Assembly: GCA_046756405.1 (NCBI GenBank)
Contig: JBHHWH010000117.1
Span: 1 to 5,618, forward strand
Length of the DNA: 5,618 nucleotides
Direction of reading: 5' to 3'
From: JBHHWH01 sp046756405
GTDB taxonomy: Bacteria; Actinomycetota; Acidimicrobiia; Spongiisociales; ZC4RG35
Shown here one piece after another: positions 1 through 5,618 of this stretch. The position numbers and the translations under genes were made by a program. The notes under the pieces were generated by a model. It ran no database searches, was not told where the DNA came from, and was given only the letters and a program-made list of their open reading frames with translations. How positions within the stretch are numbered: the stretch's first letter is position 1; every line of letters starts with the position of its first letter.

Positions 1-1573
1 CGCCGCGCCGCCGAACGGCATGGCCCCGCTGAACGTGGCCCTGACCCTGGGTGCGCACCCCCAGTTTCAGTATCGCCTTACCCGTAGGGTGGATCCGCAG
101 CTCGGCGGAGTCGAACATCTTCAGGCCCAGGATGTCGTACTCCTCGCCGTGGCCGGCGCCGACTACCTCGGTGAAGCTGGCGATGCCGACACCGACCAGC
201 CGTCCTTCCCTGCGGGCCTCCTCCTTCTCCGCCTGGATCTGGTCGTAGCCCACCATCTCCATTGCCTTTCGAAGGGCCGTCTCGTAATCCCCGGAGTCGT
301 AGACGAAACCGGTGGGGGAGTGGTATGGGAACTGGTCCGACTGGATGAAGTTCTTGATCCGGAACTCGGCCGGGTCCATAGCCACCTCGTAGGCGGCGTT
401 CTGTACCAGCCGCTCGATCAGATACGAGGCCTCGGTGACCCGGAAGGAGCACCGGTAGGCGACCCCGCCTGGGGCCTTGTTGGTGTAGGCGCCCCGGGTC
501 ACTACATGGGCCGCCGGGTAGTCGTACGACCCGGTGACTATGTGGAACAGGCCGGCGCGGAAGGCAGTGGGCTGGGCGTCAGCGTAGAAGGCTCCCTGAT
601 CAGAGAGCATCTCCACCCGCAGGCCCAGGATCTTCCCGTCGTTGGTGACCGCCAGCTCGCCTTTCATATGGAAGTCACGGGCGAAACCCGTGGAGATGAG
701 GTTCTCAGTCCTGGTCTCGATCCACTTGATCGGCTTTCCTATGACCAATGAAGCGGCGGTGGCCACCACATACCCGGGGTAGACGGGCACCTTGTTGCCA
801 AACCCGCCTCCGATGTCTGGGGAGATGATCCGAATGTTCTGTTCCGGGAGACCGGCTACAAGAGCAAAGACCGTGCGGTGGGCGTGGGGTGCCTGTGACG
901 TCATGTACAAGGTGGCCTGGCCGGTGGCAGAGTTGACGTCGGCCACTATTCCGCAGGTCTCCAAGGGCGATGGGTGTGACCTCGGGTAGTGCGTCTCCAG
1001 GGTGACGATCTTGTCAGCCTTGGCGAAGGCCAGCTCTGTGGCTTCGCGGTCGCCGGACTCCCAGTCGTAGCACTGGTTGGTGGTTTGCCCCTCCTTATCG
1101 TCCCTAATCAGCGGAGCGTCGGGTTCGAGGGCTCTCTGCGGGCTGACGATGGGTTCCAACTCTTCGTACTCCACCTCGATCAGTCGGGCGGCGTCCTCGG
1201 CGATGTAACGGTCAGTGGCGATCACCGCCGCTATCTCCTGGCCTTGGAAACGCACCTTGTCAGTGGCCAGCACCGCCTGGGTGTCCCCGGACAGGGTGGG
1301 CATCCACGCCAGGTTGAAGTTCGCTAGGAGTTCGCCGGTGACCACGGCGACTACCCCTTCCACGGCCTCAGCCTCCGAGGTGTCGATCGAGACGATGCGC
1401 GCATGGGCTATCGGGGAACGGTGGATGGCCATGTGGAGCATTCCGGGGAGGTTGATGTCGTCGACGTAGTTGCCCCGGCCCTCAATGAAGCGGGCGTCCT
1501 CTACCCGCTTGCGACTGTGCCCCAGCCCTCCTACTTCGGACGAAGTGCGGGGTTCGTGGATACTCGTGGTCAT
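1..1573 (-). CDS. coxL: Form I aerobic CO dehydrogenase large subunit CoxL (partial, C-terminus outside window)
   Basis: Catalytic subunit of the Mo/Cu CO dehydrogenase (CO + H2O to CO2 + 2 H+ + 2 e-), of the xanthine oxidase family. From the ATG at 1573 the frame stays open to the window edge, giving 524 codons of about 800 expected. I translated it by hand. The N-terminal hammerhead domain covers roughly residues 20-140 and the first molybdopterin-binding domain follows. Visible motifs are HPSPLETCG (200-208), TSQAPH with Q227, GGGFGNK (255-261) and VAYRCSFR (371-378). AYRCSFR is the form I signature (form II has AYRGAGR). C375 aligns with the copper-binding Cys388 and Q227 with Gln240 of the Oligotropha enzyme, a constant offset of 13. 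The essential C-terminal glutamate lies outside the window. The start overlaps the coxS stop by 4 nt (ATGA) and has an SD AGGGAG 7 nt upstream. After TQGQGH (508-513) the last 11 residues no longer look like the family, which suggests an edge artefact. Confidence 0.96.
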   Translation of the reverse strand, partial: MTTSIHEPRTSSEVGGLGHSRKRVEDARFIEGRGNYVDDINLPGMLHMAIHRSPIAHARIVSIDTSEAEAVEGVVAVVTGELLANFNLAWMPTLSGDTQAVLATDKVRFQGQEIAAVIATDRYIAEDAARLIEVEYEELEPIVSPQRALEPDAPLIRDDKEGQTTNQCYDWESGDREATELAFAKADKIVTLETHYPRSHPSPLETCGIVADVNSATGQATLYMTSQAPHAHRTVFALVAGLPEQNIRIISPDIGGGFGNKVPVYPGYVVATAASLVIGKPIKWIETRTENLISTGFARDFHMKGELAVTNDGKILGLRVEMLSDQGAFYADAQPTAFRAGLFHIVTGSYDYPAAHVVTRGAYTNKAPGGVAYRCSFRVTEASYLIERLVQNAAYEVAMDPAEFRIKNFIQSDQFPYHSPTGFVYDSGDYETALRKAMEMVGYDQIQAEKEEARREGRLVGVGIASFTEVVGAGHGEEYDILGLKMFDSAELRIHPTGKAILKLGVRTQGQGHVQRGHAVRRRG

Positions 1574-2046
1574 GTGCTTGCTCCCTGTCGTGTGGCGTCG
1601 GCCGCTGCCCTGATGGCCTTGACGATGTTCATGTAGCCGGTGCAGCGACACAGGTTCCCCGAAATGGCCCAGCGAATCTCGTCCTCGGAGGGATCGGGGT
1701 TCTTGGCGATCAGTGCCGTCCCGACCAGCATCATCGCCGGGGTACAGAACCCGCACTGGAGGCCGTGTTCTTGATGGAACGCCTTTTGGATCGGGGCCAG
1801 CTCGCCGTTCTGCTTCAGTCCTTCCACGGTGGTTATGGAACGACCGTCCACCTGGACAGCGAACATCGTGCACGACTTCACAGGAGTTCCGTCCACCAGG
1901 ACCGTGCACACTCCGCAGCTTGTCGTGTCACAGCCAATGTGCGTTCCGGTTAGTCCCAGCGTGTTACGAATGAAGTCGACGAGGAGCAGCCGCGGCTCCA
2001 CGTCGGCCGATGCTTTGGTGCCGTTGACGGTGATGGTGATGTTCAT
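1570..2046 (-). CDS. coxS: CO dehydrogenase small subunit CoxS ([2Fe-2S] protein)
   Basis: Iron-sulfur subunit that relays electrons from the Mo/Cu site in CoxL to the FAD in CoxM. The complete protein has 158 residues, close to the roughly 160-170 usual for CoxS. The N-terminal plant-ferredoxin-like domain has the ligand set C39, C44, C47 and C59 (GCDTTSCGVCTV, then KSC). The C-terminal helical [2Fe-2S] domain has C98, C101, C133 and C135 (QCGFCTPAM and NLCRCTGY). All eight cluster ligands are present. The ATG at 2046 overlaps the coxM stop in an ATGA and is preceded by a strong SD, AAGGAGG, 6 nt away inside the end of coxM. The stop overlaps the coxL start in the same way. The M-S-L order is that of form I cox operons, whereas form II operons usually run S-L-M. 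The family could also be a small subunit of another hydroxylase, but the CoxL partner settles the assignment. Confidence 0.97.
   Translation of the reverse strand: MNITITVNGTKASADVEPRLLLVDFIRNTLGLTGTHIGCDTTSCGVCTVLVDGTPVKSCTMFAVQVDGRSITTVEGLKQNGELAPIQKAFHQEHGLQCGFCTPAMMLVGTALIAKNPDPSEDEIRWAISGNLCRCTGYMNIVKAIRAAADATRQGAST
1581..1586 (-). promoter_or_regulatory. Shine-Dalgarno of coxL, inside coxS
   Basis: AGGGAG on the minus strand, 7 nt before the coxL ATG and within the last codons of coxS. It supports the ATG at 1573 as the start of the large subunit. Confidence 0.7.
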
Positions 2047-2918
2047 GGCCGACCTCCTTGGGCTGTCTCCAGCGATCTCGCCAGCCCCCTTTGGGTGAAC
2101 ACGTTGACGACGTGGCGCTTGAACTCCGCCGAGCCCCGGTGATCCGATGCCGGGTCGCAGGCGGCAGCGGCGATCCGACCCGCCTCTGCGAACAGCTCGT
2201 CGCTCGGGGTCTCTCCGACCAGGGCCGCTTCAGCCTCGTTCACTTTTAGATTGTGGGCGTATACGGAAGTGAGGGCGATGCCGGCCCTGCTGATCTTCCC
2301 GGCGTCGTCTAGCTCGAGGCAGGTGGCGACGCCGACGGTGGCATAATCGCCGATCTTGCGCTCCAGCTTTTGGTAGTCGCCGCCGCTCCGTGGGGAGTGG
2401 GCGTGGACTCGCACCTCCGTGACCATCTCGTTGGGCTGACACGAAGTGGTGAACATGTCCACCAGAAACTCGCCTATAGGGACCACGCGCTGGCCGGAAG
2501 TGCTGGAGAGCACAACCTCGGCCCCGCAGGCGAGCATCACCGAAGCCCAGTCGCCCTCCGGGTCGTGGTGGGCAAGGGAACCGGCGACGGTACCCAGGTT
2601 GCGCACGATGGGATCGGCGACCCATAGAGCGGCAGCCGACACGGTGTGGTTGGCTTTCGCCGCCTCGGAGCGGACCACGTCGTTGTGGCGAACGAGAGCT
2701 CCGATGGTCAAGGTGCCGTTGGTCCGTTGCAGACCGTCGAGGCCGGGGATCCGGTTGATGTCCATGAGGGTGGAGGGCGTAGCCAGCCTCAACTTCATCA
2801 TCGGAATCAGGCTCTGGCCCCCGGCGAGGACCTTCACTTCGTCGCCTCGTTCGACCAGGACGGAAAGGGCCTCTTCCAGAGTCCCCGGAGCCAGATAGTC
2901 GAACGTCGCGGGATACAT
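2043..2918 (-). CDS. coxM: CO dehydrogenase medium subunit CoxM (FAD-binding)
   Basis: Flavoprotein subunit that accepts electrons from the CoxS clusters and passes them to the quinone pool or respiratory chain. It is complete at 291 residues, the usual size (about 288). The N-terminal PCMH-type FAD-binding fold contains the first FAD motif AGGQS (32-36) and, in the position of the second, TVAGS (110-114) followed by LAHHDPEGDW. In the Oligotropha protein the motifs are AGGHS and TIGGS, so an alanine replaces a glycine here. The C-terminal CO_deh_flav_C domain shows KIGDYATVGVA (188-198) and DHRGSAEFKRHVV (259-271), typical of the family. The ATG at 2918 is well supported by AAGGAG 5 nt upstream. 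The gene follows an 82 nt gap after coxE and overlaps coxS by 4 nt, so it may start its own M-S-L transcript or be read through from coxDE. Confidence 0.95.
   Translation of the reverse strand: MYPATFDYLAPGTLEEALSVLVERGDEVKVLAGGQSLIPMMKLRLATPSTLMDINRIPGLDGLQRTNGTLTIGALVRHNDVVRSEAAKANHTVSAAALWVADPIVRNLGTVAGSLAHHDPEGDWASVMLACGAEVVLSSTSGQRVVPIGEFLVDMFTTSCQPNEMVTEVRVHAHSPRSGGDYQKLERKIGDYATVGVATCLELDDAGKISRAGIALTSVYAHNLKVNEAEAALVGETPSDELFAEAGRIAAAACDPASDHRGSAEFKRHVVNVFTQRGLARSLETAQGGRP
2053..2059 (-). promoter_or_regulatory. Shine-Dalgarno of coxS, inside coxM
   Basis: AAGGAGG on the minus strand, 6 nt before the coxS ATG and within the last codons of coxM. Together with the ATGA overlap it fixes the coxS start and should give efficient re-initiation. 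Confidence 0.85.
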
Positions 2919-2923
2919 CGAGT

Positions 2924-2929
2924 CTCCTT
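2924..2929 (-). promoter_or_regulatory. Shine-Dalgarno of coxM
   Basis: AAGGAG on the minus strand, 5 nt before the coxM ATG. It is one of the two best ribosome sites in the window, fixes the coxM start, and supports independent initiation after the coxE-coxM gap. Confidence 0.85.
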
Positions 2930-2933
2930 GGTA

Positions 2934-2949
2934 TAGGTCAAAGAACCTA
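2934..2949. repeat. Short inverted repeat before coxM
   Basis: TAGGT and ACCTA, perfect 5 nt arms separated by 6 nt, lie 5 nt upstream of the coxM Shine-Dalgarno. It could be an operator half-site pair or a small mRNA hairpin. Arms this short occur by chance often enough that the call is tentative. Confidence 0.3.
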
Positions 2950-3000
2950 GTATTTCTGATGCATTCGCGTCGGGCGGAAGGAGGGTTTCGAGGGACGCGC

Positions 3001-4119
3001 CTAGTTGCGGTGCACCGTCAGGGACTCCAGCAATCTGACCACGCCACGGAGATCGTTGACGCTGGCGGCGGGGAGGAGATGATCGATGTGCGGTAGGACG
3101 GCCTTCATCCCGCGGGTGGCGGGCTGGTAGTCGGCCCTGGCGGCGAGGGGATTGAGCCAGAGGACCCTGTGCACCGACCGGGAGAGGCGCGCCATCTCGC
3201 TGGAGAGAAGCGCTGGGTCGCCCGTGTCCCAGCCGTCAGAGAGCATCAGCACCACCGGTCCACCGCGGGCGAGGCGGCGGCTCCACTCTCGGTTCCACTG
3301 GGCGAGGGTGTCACCGATCTTGGTTCCTCCGGACCAATCGGTCACATGGCGGGTGACGCCGGACAGTGCAGAAGCGGTGTCCCGCTTACGAAGGTCTTCG
3401 GTGATGCGGGTGAGGCGGGTGGAGAAGGTGAACACCTCCACCTTGTCCAGTCGACGTTGGGCTGCGTGGGCGAAGACTAGGAAGAGCTCCGAGTAGCGTT
3501 CCATAGAGCCTGAGATGTCGGTGATGATGATCAGGGGCCGCTGGCGTTTTCTCCTCTTCCGCATCTCTAGGAGCATCAGGTCGCCTTCAGGGCCCACGGC
3601 CCCGTGGAGGGTTCGCCTCAGGTCGGGGCGGCTGCCCCGCTTGTGGGGGACCCATCGGCGGGTCTGGAAGTCGGAGGGCTCCCAGAGCATGGACATGACG
3701 AGCCGCTTGGCCTCGGCGAGCTGATCCTCGTCCAGTTCGGCGAAGTCGCGACGGTTGAGCACCTCGACTGCCGAAGCCCCCGTCTGTGCCTCGGTCTCTT
3801 CCTGGAGGAGGGACTCGGGAAAGGTCTCGATGATGGGTTTGACCGCCCGGACTTCGGTGAGGTGAGATTGGGGCTGCTCCGGCTCCCGGGCGAATCTTCC
3901 TTCGAAGAACCGGCGAAACTCCTCGTCGAAGGGGACGCGATGGGAGGGGTCGGTGATCGCCAGGGCCCGGAGAGCGGCGTAGACGTGGGTACGGTCTGTG
4001 GGGTCGATGAGGATCAATGAGCGGGCCATGTCCACCACCTGGTCTGGGGTGACGGTCAGGCCGCGACCACGGAGGGCCTCGGCGAAGGTGGATAGGTCCC
4101 TGACGGGGCCGAGAGTCAT
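3001..4119 (-). CDS. coxE: CoxE-type von Willebrand factor A domain protein, CODH maturation
   Basis: VWA-domain partner of the CoxD ATPase, 372 residues against about 400 in Oligotropha CoxE. The N-terminal half (1-185) is the CoxE-specific region and has no motif I can name. A basic run (RKRRKRQR, 187-194) precedes the VWA domain. The MIDAS metal site is complete: DISGS at 201-205, the threonine in GGTKIG (T266), and the aspartate in LSDGWD (D295). An intact MIDAS suggests metal-dependent protein binding, as in other MoxR/VWA pairs that act as chaperones. In Oligotropha, coxE is one of the accessory genes that post-translationally assemble the [CuSMoO2] centre of CoxL. The ATG at 4119 lies in an ATGA overlap with the coxD stop. 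The sequence before it (GGTGGG touching the ATG) is a poor ribosome site, so translation is probably coupled to coxD. No signal peptide or membrane segment is evident, so it should be cytoplasmic. Confidence 0.92.
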   Translation of the reverse strand: MTLGPVRDLSTFAEALRGRGLTVTPDQVVDMARSLILIDPTDRTHVYAALRALAITDPSHRVPFDEEFRRFFEGRFAREPEQPQSHLTEVRAVKPIIETFPESLLQEETEAQTGASAVEVLNRRDFAELDEDQLAEAKRLVMSMLWEPSDFQTRRWVPHKRGSRPDLRRTLHGAVGPEGDLMLLEMRKRRKRQRPLIIITDISGSMERYSELFLVFAHAAQRRLDKVEVFTFSTRLTRITEDLRKRDTASALSGVTRHVTDWSGGTKIGDTLAQWNREWSRRLARGGPVVLMLSDGWDTGDPALLSSEMARLSRSVHRVLWLNPLAARADYQPATRGMKAVLPHIDHLLPAASVNDLRGVVRLLESLTVHRN

Positions 4120-4994
4120 CCCACCAGCTTGTCGACGCCGGCGGAACGGACGACGTCGATATCGTCTTTGTACTTGAGGACGACACCTAGGGTTCGGTCC
4201 ACCAGTTCAGGGGTGAGCTTCCCATCGTGAAGGAGTTCCAGGGACTCCGCCCAGTCGAGGGTCTCGGCTACCCCGGGGGGCTTGAAGAGATCCATCGCCC
4301 GCAGCTTCTCCATAGCGCTAGCCAGGCTGCGGGCTAGATCCTCCTCGATGCCTGGCACCTTGCGGAGAACGATCGCCGTCTCCAGGTCGGGAGCGGGATA
4401 GTCGATCCAGTGATAGATGCAGCGGCGCTTGAGGGCGTCGTGGATCTCCCGGGTGCGGTTGGAGGTGAGGATCACGATGGGCGGGTCATCGGCTCGGATA
4501 GTGCCCACTTCGGGTATAGAGACCTGGAAGTCGGAGAGAAGCTCCAACAGGAAGGCCTCGAACTCTTCATCGGCACGGTCCAGCTCGTCGATCAGCAGCA
4601 CCGGACGGCGCCCTCCCTGGGCGGCCTCGATGGCCTGGAGGAGGGGACGGGCAATCAGGAACTCCCTGCTCATGATGTCCCTGGCTTTGGCGCGGGAACC
4701 CTCGCCCCGTGCTTCTAGAAGCCGAATCTCCATCATCTGGCGGGCGTAGTCCCACTCATAGAGGGCGTGGCCCACGTCCAAACCCTCATAGCATTGGAGG
4801 CGAATTAGCTCCTCACCGGCGATGCTGGCCAGGACTTTGGCCACCTCGGTTTTTCCGACTCCGGCCTCGCCTTCGAGGAAGAGGGGGCGTCCCAGCTTCA
4901 GGGCCAGGTAGATGGAGACGGTCAGGTCCTCGGCGGCGAAGTAGTTCTGCTCGTCGAGGCGGGCGGCCAGCTCTTCGATCGTTTCGGGGATCAC
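4116..4994 (-). CDS. coxD: CoxD, MoxR-family AAA+ ATPase for CO dehydrogenase maturation
   Basis: AAA+ ATPase of 292 residues, matching the roughly 295 of Oligotropha CoxD, a membrane-associated chaperone shown to be needed to add sulfur and copper to the CODH active site. Visible motifs, in order, are Walker A GEAGVGKT (42-49), Walker B VLLIDELD (132-139), sensor 1 TSNR (177-180) and an arginine-finger segment ALKRRC (187-192). C-terminal lid residues follow from about 205 (the APDLETA region onwards). All catalytic residues expected for ATP hydrolysis are present. The start is a GTG at 4994, 18 nt after the stop of the VOC gene. No good Shine-Dalgarno precedes it, and the frame is closed upstream by the VOC stop codon, so a longer N-terminus is excluded apart from an unlikely CTG. 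It overlaps coxE by 4 nt, consistent with a CoxD-CoxE complex. By sequence alone it could be any MoxR protein, but the pairing with coxE and coxMSL makes CoxD the best call. Confidence 0.93.
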   Translation of the reverse strand: MIPETIEELAARLDEQNYFAAEDLTVSIYLALKLGRPLFLEGEAGVGKTEVAKVLASIAGEELIRLQCYEGLDVGHALYEWDYARQMMEIRLLEARGEGSRAKARDIMSREFLIARPLLQAIEAAQGGRRPVLLIDELDRADEEFEAFLLELLSDFQVSIPEVGTIRADDPPIVILTSNRTREIHDALKRRCIYHWIDYPAPDLETAIVLRKVPGIEEDLARSLASAMEKLRAMDLFKPPGVAETLDWAESLELLHDGKLTPELVDRTLGVVLKYKDDIDVVRSAGVDKLVG

Positions 4995-5012
4995 AAAGCC
5001 CAGACTAAAGCC

Positions 5013-5402
5013 CTAGCGCCGTTCCAGGAGCTGGACGTGGTTGCCGTCGGGGTCGGCGAAGGTGACGAAGCGGGCCACGCCGATGTCGGTGATTTCGTCT
5101 ACGGGTTCGATGCCGGAGACGGCCAGATGGGCCAACTCAGCGTCGAGATCGTCGACGCGGAAGGCAACCATGGCGTTGTAGGTGCCCGGGTGGTCGTCCC
5201 AACCATGGAGGGCAAAGTGGACCTCCCCGCCCACCTTCATGGTCTGCCAGTCGTCGTAGCGGGGCCCCGGCTCGATCCCGAACGTGCGATACCACTCCAC
5301 GGACCGGTCGAGGTCAGTGGCGAGCACGAAGACAGCGTCCACCTGGAAGTTCACCGCCGATGGCCCTAGGGGCTGGGACATGCGGCAGCCAGCCCTCTGC
5401 AT
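5013..5402 (-). CDS. Small VOC (glyoxalase/bleomycin-resistance fold) protein, function unknown
   Basis: A 129-residue protein from the ATG at 5402, or 122 residues from the second ATG at 5381 (MSQPLGPS). I prefer the second. A weak AGAGGG lies 11 nt before it, whereas the purine run before the first ATG (AAAGG) touches the codon. It is recognisable as a single VOC-superfamily unit by FVLATDLDRSVEWYRTFGI near the N-terminus (25-43 in the long form), a second betaalpha repeat starting at AMVAFRVDDLDAEL (77-90), and the C-terminal FADPDGNHVQLLER (115-128). E127, in QLLE, is in the usual position of the last metal ligand. The histidine normally found in the first strand (DHxxLxVxD) is an alanine here (A23), so metal binding may be altered or lost. 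It ends 18 nt before coxD on the same strand and is probably co-transcribed with it. VOC proteins range from dioxygenases and isomerases to binding proteins, and substrate cannot be inferred. Confidence 0.85.
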   Translation of the reverse strand: MQRAGCRMSQPLGPSAVNFQVDAVFVLATDLDRSVEWYRTFGIEPGPRYDDWQTMKVGGEVHFALHGWDDHPGTYNAMVAFRVDDLDAELAHLAVSGIEPVDEITDIGVARFVTFADPDGNHVQLLERR

Positions 5403-5469
5403 CCTTTGTGGAGTAGGGAGTCTTTGACTGTTCGAAAAACGCTGGTTTGGGGGAAGTGCCGGGTTGCCG
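5403..5469. other. Intergenic spacer between the HNH gene and the VOC-cox gene row
   Basis: These 67 nt (88 if the VOC gene starts at the second ATG) should hold the promoter of the VOC-coxDE transcript if it has its own. I see no clear -10/-35 pair on the minus strand and no stem followed by a T-run that would end the HNH transcript. The only T-run (CGTTTTTCG) has no stable stem before it. Confidence 0.4.
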
Positions 5470-5618
5470 CTAGTCGGGGGGTCCTCGTTCTGGGGGTTTG
5501 AATCGGATCCGTCCGTGTTCAGGATGCCGGTAGGGGGTGAAGCCCTTGTGGTGGACGACGATCTGATGGTGGAACCAGCATAAGGTTATGAGGTTTTCCG
5601 GGTCGGTGGCCCCTCCTT
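5470..5618 (-). CDS. HNH endonuclease, C-terminal fragment (5' end outside window)
   Basis: Reading the minus strand from the right edge, an open frame of 48 codons (first full codon at 5616) runs to a TAG at 5472-5470. It contains GGATDPENLITLCWFHHQIV and then VHHKGFTPYRHP, the end of an HNH nuclease domain: GG, then NLxxLC, then HH, then H. The part with the first cysteine pair or histidine lies beyond the window. The short tail ending in PPERGPPD is like that of the DUF222-HNH proteins present in many copies in Actinomycetota, but the N-terminal domain cannot be seen. The fragment lies upstream of the VOC gene on the same strand and is probably an unrelated neighbour. Confidence 0.85.
   Translation of the reverse strand, partial: GGATDPENLITLCWFHHQIVVHHKGFTPYRHPEHGRIRFKPPERGPPD

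Larger units (their letters stand above)
2919..3000 (-). promoter_or_regulatory. Gap between coxE and coxM, possible internal promoter region
   Basis: This 82 nt stretch is the only sizeable break in the D-E-M-S-L gene row. Its coxM-proximal half (about 2931-2965) is markedly more A+T-rich than the surroundings and holds candidate -10-like strings on the minus strand (AATACT, TAGGTT, TATACC). I could not match any of these with a convincing -35 element at proper spacing. The coxE-proximal half is GC-rich, with no clear terminator hairpin plus T-run. A promoter for coxMSL here is therefore inferred from spacing and composition only. Confidence 0.35.

Noticed and set aside
1..60. Simple frameshift at the end of coxL
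   Set aside because: I read the two alternative minus-strand frames after GQGH and neither gives the residues expected of CoxL, so a one-base indel does not repair the divergence.
20..751. 243-codon plus-strand open frame opposite coxL
   Set aside because: It lies wholly antisense to coxL, shows no recognisable domain, and is the kind of long shadow frame expected opposite a GC-rich gene.
2446..2898. 150-codon plus-strand open frame opposite coxM
   Set aside because: It is antisense to a well-supported gene, with no domain and no ribosome site of note.
2970..3000. Purine-rich AAGGAGGG string on the plus strand after coxE
   Set aside because: It resembles a ribosome site on the plus strand, but no credible plus-strand gene starts downstream of it.
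3587..4186. 199-codon minus-strand open frame across the coxD/coxE junction
   Set aside because: It is in a different frame from coxD and coxE, both of which have intact motifs. Its arginine/proline/glycine-rich sequence is typical of an off-frame GC-rich reading.
4116..4994. Alternative identity of the AAA+/VWA pair as a methanol dehydrogenase (moxR) or RavA/ViaA-type system
   Set aside because: The families are related, but the pair sits directly upstream of form I coxMSL, and both lengths match CoxD and CoxE.
5403..5469. Rho-independent terminator after the HNH gene
   Set aside because: The T-run in this spacer is not preceded by a stable GC-rich stem on the minus strand.

Overview
The window is high-GC DNA, probably from an actinobacterium. 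It carries, all on the minus strand, most of an aerobic carbon monoxide dehydrogenase (cox) locus. The host is inferred from the GC-rich codon use, from an HNH-endonuclease tail at the right edge of the type found in the many DUF222/HNH genes of Actinomycetota, and from the general look of the proteins. A finer placement, such as Acidimicrobiia, is only a guess.

Read in the direction of transcription (right to left), the layout is as follows. First comes the C-terminal end of an HNH endonuclease gene (5618-5470). A 67-88 nt spacer follows, the length depending on the start of the next gene. Then comes a small VOC/glyoxalase-fold protein (about 5381 or 5402 to 5013). coxD, a MoxR-type AAA+ ATPase (4994-4116), begins 18 nt later. 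coxE, a von Willebrand A domain protein with an intact MIDAS (4119-3001), overlaps coxD by 4 nt. An 82 nt gap contains a short inverted repeat and a strong Shine-Dalgarno sequence. After it come coxM (FAD subunit, 2918-2043), coxS (two [2Fe-2S] clusters, 2046-1570) and coxL (molybdopterin/copper catalytic subunit, from 1573 and running off the left edge). M/S and S/L also overlap by 4 nt (ATGA).

The large subunit has the exact form I signature VAYRCSFR, with the cysteine that carries copper in the Oligotropha/Afipia carboxidovorans enzyme, and the active-site glutamine. It should therefore be a genuine CO dehydrogenase rather than a form II or other xanthine-oxidase-family hydroxylase. M, S and L form the enzyme that oxidises CO to CO2 and passes electrons through Mo/Cu, two Fe-S clusters and FAD to the respiratory chain. 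CoxD and CoxE are the ATPase/VWA pair used to mature the Cu-S-Mo site. The likely physiology is use of trace or atmospheric CO as a supplementary electron source.

The system itself is known. Points worth a second look are the position of D and E upstream of M-S-L instead of downstream, the attached VOC gene that lacks the usual first metal ligand, a G-to-A change in the second FAD motif of CoxM, and the abrupt loss of family similarity in the last ~34 nt of coxL at the window edge. I see no tRNA, rRNA, CRISPR array or insertion sequence, and no gene-free stretch longer than 90 nt.
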